From positions 1 to 9,647 of the forward strand of contig JBKBWT010000239.1 in assembly GCA_046314415.1 (NCBI GenBank): a stretch of 9,647 nucleotides of DNA. Reading direction: 5' to 3'. The translations under genes and the position numbers were made by a program. Below are positions 5,478 through 9,647 of this stretch, one piece after another (positions within the stretch are counted from its first letter, which is position 1; each line of letters opens with the position of its first letter). A model generated the notes under the pieces. It searched no databases and was not told where the DNA came from. It saw only the letters and a list, made by a program, of their open reading frames with translations. This DNA comes from JADJNW01 sp046314415. GTDB lineage: Bacteria > Bacteroidota > Bacteroidia > Chitinophagales > Saprospiraceae.

Positions 5478-8177
5478 CTAACGGATTAAGAGAATCTGTC
5501 CTTTTACAATTTTCTTAGAGCCGTCGCGGAGTTCAAGGATGGCACTGTAAACGTACACTCCATCATTCGGAATAACCCCATTCACGTAACCATCCCAGCC
5601 GGAGCGTTCATCATTGGGGTAGAAATTAGTATTAGCAAAAATTTGATTGCCCCAACGGTCGAAAATGAAAAGTGAAAGAATACTTTTCACCTGATTGGTA
5701 TTGGCATATATCGTAAAGAAATCGTTGATGCGATCGCCATTGGGGGAGAATGCCGTTGGAATATAAACATCCACGTCAGGATCAATGCTGACTTGTACCG
5801 CAGCTTTGTCCGTACAACCAAATATATCGGTAATTTTTAAGGTGTAAATGCCTTCCTGTAAGGCTTCTATTTGTGGATTTAAACAGTCGGTACAGCTTAG
5901 CGGCTCGTTGCTCTGCCATTCGATTTTGGCAATAAGGTTTGGCGCGAGATTGAGTTTGGGTTGAAATTCATAGACCTCACCAAGGTTCAATTCCAGTGCA
6001 GCAGGTAGTTCTACCATTTTGTCGTACACCGGCGGCATAGTAAGGGTGTGCTGCAATTCGCAATCTTCCGCGTCGCGGATATGGAGGGTATAAGTTTTGC
6101 CGGGCTCCAGGGTTTTGAAAATGGAGGCATCCGAATATTTTACACCATCGATAGCATAAAGATAAGGCGGCGTGCCACCTTGGGCGGTGAATTGAAAATT
6201 GGGATTGGTCAAATCCTGGCAATTGAAAACCACCGGCTGGAGAGGCGTTGGTTCGTTCACTAAGAAAGGGAATGTATTGTCACAACCCTGATCATCCGTA
6301 ACCGTAACATGGTACGTATTGGCTTTTAAATCGGATACATATGGCTGATTGGCAGTAGTGTGCGACCACTGAAAGTGGTAAGGTGGCGTGCCGCCATTGG
6401 GTTGAATGCTAATAGAACCGTCATTTCCATTGGCACAAGTAACGGACTGAATATTGGATTGAATTTGAATCGTGACAACGTTGACCTGCGCTGAACCAAT
6501 GGCTGCACCAGCACATCCGGCATCTTCTATTTTGATAATTTTATAAACGCCTGACTGGGTAGCCGGTAAGTAAGCAGTAAAATGGGGCGCAGTGCCTTGA
6601 TGTACAAGATCAAGCGCAGGTTGAATCTGGTCGTTGATGCTGTAGGTGACTCGGAATGGGGGCGTGCCGGTTATTTGAATGGGTAGAAGCGCGGTATCGC
6701 CTGCACAGCTATTTGCTAAGCCGCTCAAGGTAGCAGCAGGTGGTTCAATTGGGGTTAGGCTCGTCGTATCGGCAGCAACATTCCCACATTGGTCGGTAAC
6801 TGTAACACTGTAAAAAGGTACCATTCCCGAAGTGACTGAAATAAAGGGCGTTGTAGCGCCATTGCTCCATTCATAAGTATAAGGAGGGACGCCACCATTA
6901 ACACGAGGTTGCAGGTTAGCCAACGTATTGCGGCAAACGTAGGCTTCCGGCAGGTTGATTTGGAGTTTGGGGGCATCAATAATATCGAGCGTAGCGCCGC
7001 TGCTGTAACAAGCACAAGGAATATCAAGCTCAATGGCAAGTTTTTCTAAACTTTCGGTAATACCGTCGTTGATAATTTCTATCGGCAGGCGGAATGATTG
7101 TTCTCCCGGAGGAATGGTAATGGTGCGGGGCAATCTGGCGAAATCTACGCCTTCTACAGCAGTACTGGAATTGCTGATTTTAAACCGAACAGAAAGCGGT
7201 TTATCAAGGTTTTCGGATTCTCCCCGTTCAAAAACGAAAGCGGCAGGCATACAGCCTTCCATGCCTACATTTTGTTGATTACCAAGGGCTTTGACGGCTA
7301 CTGTGCCACCGATGTTGAAACTGCCGGCTTCGAGAAATACCGCAGAATCATAATGGCGGTCGGCAACGTCGGATACAACAAAGCGGATATGGTACGTTTC
7401 GCACGGGATCACTTTGAGCGTTGCCGTGAGAATCTTCGTAAAACCATCATATTCAATGAGTTGCTGATAAGGTGAAAGAAAGGGTTGAATGCCGCATTGC
7501 CGTGAATCCTTCTCTAGCTCATTGCGAATAAAATAATTAGGATTTTGAATATGATTTACCGAATTAATGGCAACATAAGCATTCGTACCAGGAATAAGCG
7601 CTACATTTTTAGAATTGCGGGAGAACGGTCCCTGGATACCCGGGCCACTTACAAAAAAGCCAAATACATCGTTGTAAACACTGCCAACAAATTCGCAGTA
7701 CTCTTCGGAGGCAAAAACGTAGCGAAAGCGTACAAAGGAATCTAGCGGGGTAAAGTCGAACTCAATACCTTGCGCATCAAGAATTTGATGGGTGGAGAGC
7801 ATGGCTAAATCAGGGTCGCCATTGGGATTACTGAAGTTGCCACTCTTATCGCCCGCTTTATTTGGACCTTCTGCATGTTTGATCGAACCGGTGGCAATAA
7901 TAATGCCCTTATCCATGCCTACACTCGAGGTACCATTTTCAAAAAAGCCTATACCTTCCGGGCTGCCAATTGCCCGAACATTGGTAATATTGTCACAAGC
8001 CCCCTTTGCAAACACATCTTTGACCAAAGATTCTGCACTATAACCACCACTGGTTTGAATACCATTCATTGGTAATACCTTTTCCGTAACCCTGCCGACG
8101 GCAGAGGGCGCGGAGCTTCCGGTTAGAAGCGGGATGACCATCAATAGCAACAACAAACGGCACATGATATAACGCAT
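5478..8177 (-). CDS. Cell-surface choice-of-anchor L protein with T9SS type-B (gliding motility-associated) C-terminal domain
   Basis: This 899-residue protein has a signal peptide (residues 1-20, CRLLLLLMVIPLLTG). Residues about 50-290 form a choice-of-anchor L domain, shown by FRYVFASEEYCEFVG, NDVFGFFVSGPGI, NVALIPGTNAYVAINSVN and the closing FVVSDVADRHYDSAVFLE. Residues about 295-400 look like a degenerate Calx-beta domain (VEGVDFARLPRTITIPPGEQ). Several SprB/PKD-like repeats with GG(T/V)PPY...W and Y-x-V-T-V-T-D follow at about 425-465, 500-555, 578-640 and 660-705, then a cysteine-containing segment (SCTDCLNP). Residues 803-899 (YIPTAFSPNGDRINDFF, FDRWGN, WDGYVNG, GVYVYSAILE) are the type-B T9SS sorting domain. 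It is therefore exported by the type IX system and held on the surface or released, probably as an adhesin or matrix protein. No partner such as a PorP/SprF-like gene is adjacent. ATG 8177 is used; ATG 8165 (Met5) is an equally possible start. Confidence 0.93.
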   Translation of the reverse strand: MRYIMCRLLLLLMVIPLLTGSSAPSAVGRVTEKVLPMNGIQTSGGYSAESLVKDVFAKGACDNITNVRAIGSPEGIGFFENGTSSVGMDKGIIIATGSIKHAEGPNKAGDKSGNFSNPNGDPDLAMLSTHQILDAQGIEFDFTPLDSFVRFRYVFASEEYCEFVGSVYNDVFGFFVSGPGIQGPFSRNSKNVALIPGTNAYVAINSVNHIQNPNYFIRNELEKDSRQCGIQPFLSPYQQLIEYDGFTKILTATLKVIPCETYHIRFVVSDVADRHYDSAVFLEAGSFNIGGTVAVKALGNQQNVGMEGCMPAAFVFERGESENLDKPLSVRFKISNSSTAVEGVDFARLPRTITIPPGEQSFRLPIEIINDGITESLEKLAIELDIPCACYSSGATLDIIDAPKLQINLPEAYVCRNTLANLQPRVNGGVPPYTYEWSNGATTPFISVTSGMVPFYSVTVTDQCGNVAADTTSLTPIEPPAATLSGLANSCAGDTALLPIQITGTPPFRVTYSINDQIQPALDLVHQGTAPHFTAYLPATQSGVYKIIKIEDAGCAGAAIGSAQVNVVTIQIQSNIQSVTCANGNDGSISIQPNGGTPPYHFQWSHTTANQPYVSDLKANTYHVTVTDDQGCDNTFPFLVNEPTPLQPVVFNCQDLTNPNFQFTAQGGTPPYLYAIDGVKYSDASIFKTLEPGKTYTLHIRDAEDCELQHTLTMPPVYDKMVELPAALELNLGEVYEFQPKLNLAPNLIAKIEWQSNEPLSCTDCLNPQIEALQEGIYTLKITDIFGCTDKAAVQVSIDPDVDVYIPTAFSPNGDRINDFFTIYANTNQVKSILSLFIFDRWGNQIFANTNFYPNDERSGWDGYVNGVIPNDGVYVYSAILELRDGSKKIVKGQILLIR

Positions 8178-8181
8178 ATAT

Positions 8182-8189
8182 CAAAGTTA
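8182..8189 (-). promoter_or_regulatory. Exact TAnnTTTG element just upstream of the surface-protein gene
   Basis: On the minus strand TAACTTTG (8182-8189) matches the Bacteroidota -7 consensus perfectly and ends 4 bases before the ATG at 8177. No TTTG element is seen 19-21 bases further upstream. If it is used, transcription would start at about the first ATG, implying either a leaderless mRNA or a very short leader before Met5 at 8165. It could equally be a chance match. Confidence 0.28.
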
Positions 8190-8495
8190 ATCATAATAAA
8201 CCAACAGCGATTGGAAGCTAATTTCCGGGCTTTTACTTGATAGATTTTGTGTCTTTTTAGATAACCTCCTGACAGAAGGTTTAGTGGGGGTAGATTACGT
8301 TTTAGGCGTGGTTCTAATTATTCGGGTTTCCATGTTTCAAAAATACAGGTTATTTTTTATTTATGCTACGACTTGAGTAAAACTTTGCGATTAAAATTTT
8401 TTTTAATTCATAACAAACAATTTACAGGAGATTTAAAAAAAAATTGTCGTTTAATTTCTCATAAAAGAAAAAATATAATAAATTAGCACCTAATT

Positions 8496-8527
8496 GTTGC
8501 GCAGTTCATACAATGACCCTTATTTTG
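8496..8527 (+). promoter_or_regulatory. Candidate promoter for the repeat protein at 8660
   Basis: GTTG (8496-8499) is followed after 20 bases by TTATTTTG (8520-8527), one mismatch from TAnnTTTG and one from TTTG. Transcription would begin near 8534, giving a leader of about 125 bases. Support is motif and spacing only. Confidence 0.3.
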
Positions 8528-8659
8528 CAGATGTTTTTCAGAGGCTACTCAACATTCTCGTCCCCCCACCATGTCCATTCATCAACTTAATGGTTCACAA
8601 GCCAATTGTGAGAGGATTTTCTATTGACATAATTTCAGAAACGAAATAAAATTTATCCT

Positions 8660-9647
8660 ATGAATTGGAAAAGTACGCTTTTTACACTACTATTTTGGGG
8701 GCTATGGAGTACCCTCATGGCTCAAATAAACCAAGATGCTTGTCAACAGAACGCAACGATTCTGGCACCGGGCGGGCAAACTGCGCTTTATGTTTGTAAT
8801 GGTGATAGTCTTGCCGACCGAGTTCGGTTTCGGGTGACGCCCTTTGCACAACCCTTTGCCTATTTAGTGACGGACGAGAAAAACACCATTATTGCGGTCA
8901 GCACAAGCAATATTATTGATTTTAATACGCTGCCGTCCGGCAATCTGCGCGTTTGGGCATTTGCTTTCAAAGGCAATATTGTAGCGAAGGTAGGGGAGGA
9001 TGCTACCAACTCGGTGCTGGCTGAGTACTGCTATGCGCTGACCCAAAATTTTATTTCGGTCAGTACGGTGGTGCCCGATGGTGGAACCGTATCTACAGAT
9101 CAAGGTCGTAGCTCGGTCTTTACCTGTGCCGGTGATGGCAACGCGGATGAAGTCACTTTTACGACTACCAGTACAGACCCGCTGTATAAATATGTCATCA
9201 CCGATGAAAACAATAAAATTCTGGTCATTGCTTTTGACAATGATTATGATTTTGAGACGCTGACCCAAGAAAGGTTACGCGTTTGGGGTGTTTCATATGT
9301 CGGTAACATTCTGGCTAAGGTGGGCGATGATTTTACCGCGGTCAATTTTGCCAGTGGCTGTTTCGATCGCTCCGATAATTTTGTACTGGTGACGCGCACC
9401 AAACCTGCCGGGGGCACGGTATCGCTCTCGAATGGGGAAACTTCCAAAACGCTTTGCGCGGAAGATTTACAAAACGATTTATTAACCTTCATTGCCCGCA
9501 ACAATGCGGCAACCCCCTACGCTTTTGTAGTGACAAATGATAATGGGATTGTGCTGTCGGTATTGCCCGGCAGTACTGCCTCACTGAGCATATCGGCTCC
9601 GGGCGTGTGTCGCGTGTATGGGGTGTCTTACATCGGTACGCTCACCG
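8660..9647 (+). CDS. Secreted protein of ~105-residue cysteine-containing repeats, N-terminal part (truncated by window edge)
   Basis: The ATG at 8660 opens 329 complete codons that run off the right edge without a stop. Residues 1-21 (MNWKSTLFTLLFWGLWSTLMA) are a signal peptide with cleavage before Q22. The rest consists of at least three tandem repeats at residues about 37-137, 140-246 and 250-329 onwards. Each repeat has GG(T/Q)xxL or GGTVS at its start, a cysteine followed by an acidic pair (CNGD, CAGD, CAED), a strand like YxxVITDENNKIL, a line LRVWG-x-SY-x-GNI-x-AKVGDD, and a second Cys with (S/T)-x-NFV at the end. The regular Cys pair suggests one disulfide per repeat, which fits an extracellular location. 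I recall comparable repeats in large Saprospiria surface proteins but cannot name a family with confidence. A T9SS sorting domain would be expected in the missing C-terminus. It is divergent from the choice-of-anchor-L gene. Confidence 0.85.
   Translation, partial: MNWKSTLFTLLFWGLWSTLMAQINQDACQQNATILAPGGQTALYVCNGDSLADRVRFRVTPFAQPFAYLVTDEKNTIIAVSTSNIIDFNTLPSGNLRVWAFAFKGNIVAKVGEDATNSVLAEYCYALTQNFISVSTVVPDGGTVSTDQGRSSVFTCAGDGNADEVTFTTTSTDPLYKYVITDENNKILVIAFDNDYDFETLTQERLRVWGVSYVGNILAKVGDDFTAVNFASGCFDRSDNFVLVTRTKPAGGTVSLSNGETSKTLCAEDLQNDLLTFIARNNAATPYAFVVTNDNGIVLSVLPGSTASLSISAPGVCRVYGVSYIGTLT

Larger units (their letters stand above)
8178..8659. other. AT-rich divergent intergenic region (482 bp)
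   Basis: No gene, RNA gene or clear hairpin terminator was recognised. The part 8331-8480 is extremely A/T-rich, with runs of eight or nine T or A. The part 8500-8630 is more balanced and contains an 18-codon ATG frame (8570-8626), which I do not call. The region separates two divergent genes for exported proteins and must carry both promoters; candidates are given separately. Confidence 0.6.

Noticed and set aside
8570..8626. 18-codon small ORF in the leader of the repeat-protein gene
   Set aside because: It is too short to distinguish from chance, and has no ribosome-binding signal or recognisable leader-peptide feature.
8864..9504. Minus-strand frames opposite the repeat protein
   Set aside because: They are antisense shadows of a frame that has a signal peptide and three clear tandem repeats.

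Overview
The window looks like a chromosomal piece of a Bacteroidota bacterium, most likely Saprospiria (Lewinella/Haliscomenobacter-like). The reasons are: a type IX secretion (T9SS) type-B, 'gliding motility-associated' C-terminal domain and SprB-like repeats on a choice-of-anchor-L protein; several Sec signal peptides ending in AQ; very weak Shine-Dalgarno signals; and TAnnTTTG-like promoter elements. The genus is inference. A 10-N assembly gap lies at 3713-3722.

Layout, left to right. 1-660 (minus): the N-terminal 220 codons of a secreted protein with a shortened Calx-beta-like segment followed by a module resembling the N-terminal domain of GH13 amylases/pullulanases; it runs off the left edge. 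661-1368: a gene-free stretch dominated by two facing arrays of 21-bp repeats (889-1098 forward, 1099-1283 reverse) that share one register and form a long imperfect inverted repeat centred near 1133, followed by a strong intrinsic terminator at 1311-1348. 1369-1707 (minus): a two-repeat YegP/DUF1508 protein. 1708-1998: divergent intergenic region with a possible gene remnant. 1999-2778 (plus): an outer-membrane beta-barrel protein. 2783-2914: a second repeat tract, built of heptamers with a 21-bp super-period and an inverted partner, ending 5 bp before the next start codon. 2920-4201 (plus): an FMN-dependent lactate 2-monooxygenase-like enzyme split by the N gap. 4350-5429 (plus): a ketoacyl-ACP synthase III (FabH) family enzyme. 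5478-8177 (minus): an 899-residue cell-surface T9SS protein. 8178-8659: an AT-rich divergent intergenic region. 8660-9647 (plus): the start of a secreted protein made of roughly 105-residue repeats, running off the right edge.

Functionally this is a mixed neighbourhood rather than one pathway. Four of the seven genes encode exported or envelope proteins. The FMN oxidase and the FabH-like enzyme are co-oriented and 148 bp apart, but nothing in the sequence shows that they act together. The least ordinary part is non-coding: two different repeat tracts, both with 21-bp periodicity and both with inverted halves, lie in intergenic space within 2 kb of each other. They may be members of one dispersed repeat family whose role, if any, cannot be read from this window alone.
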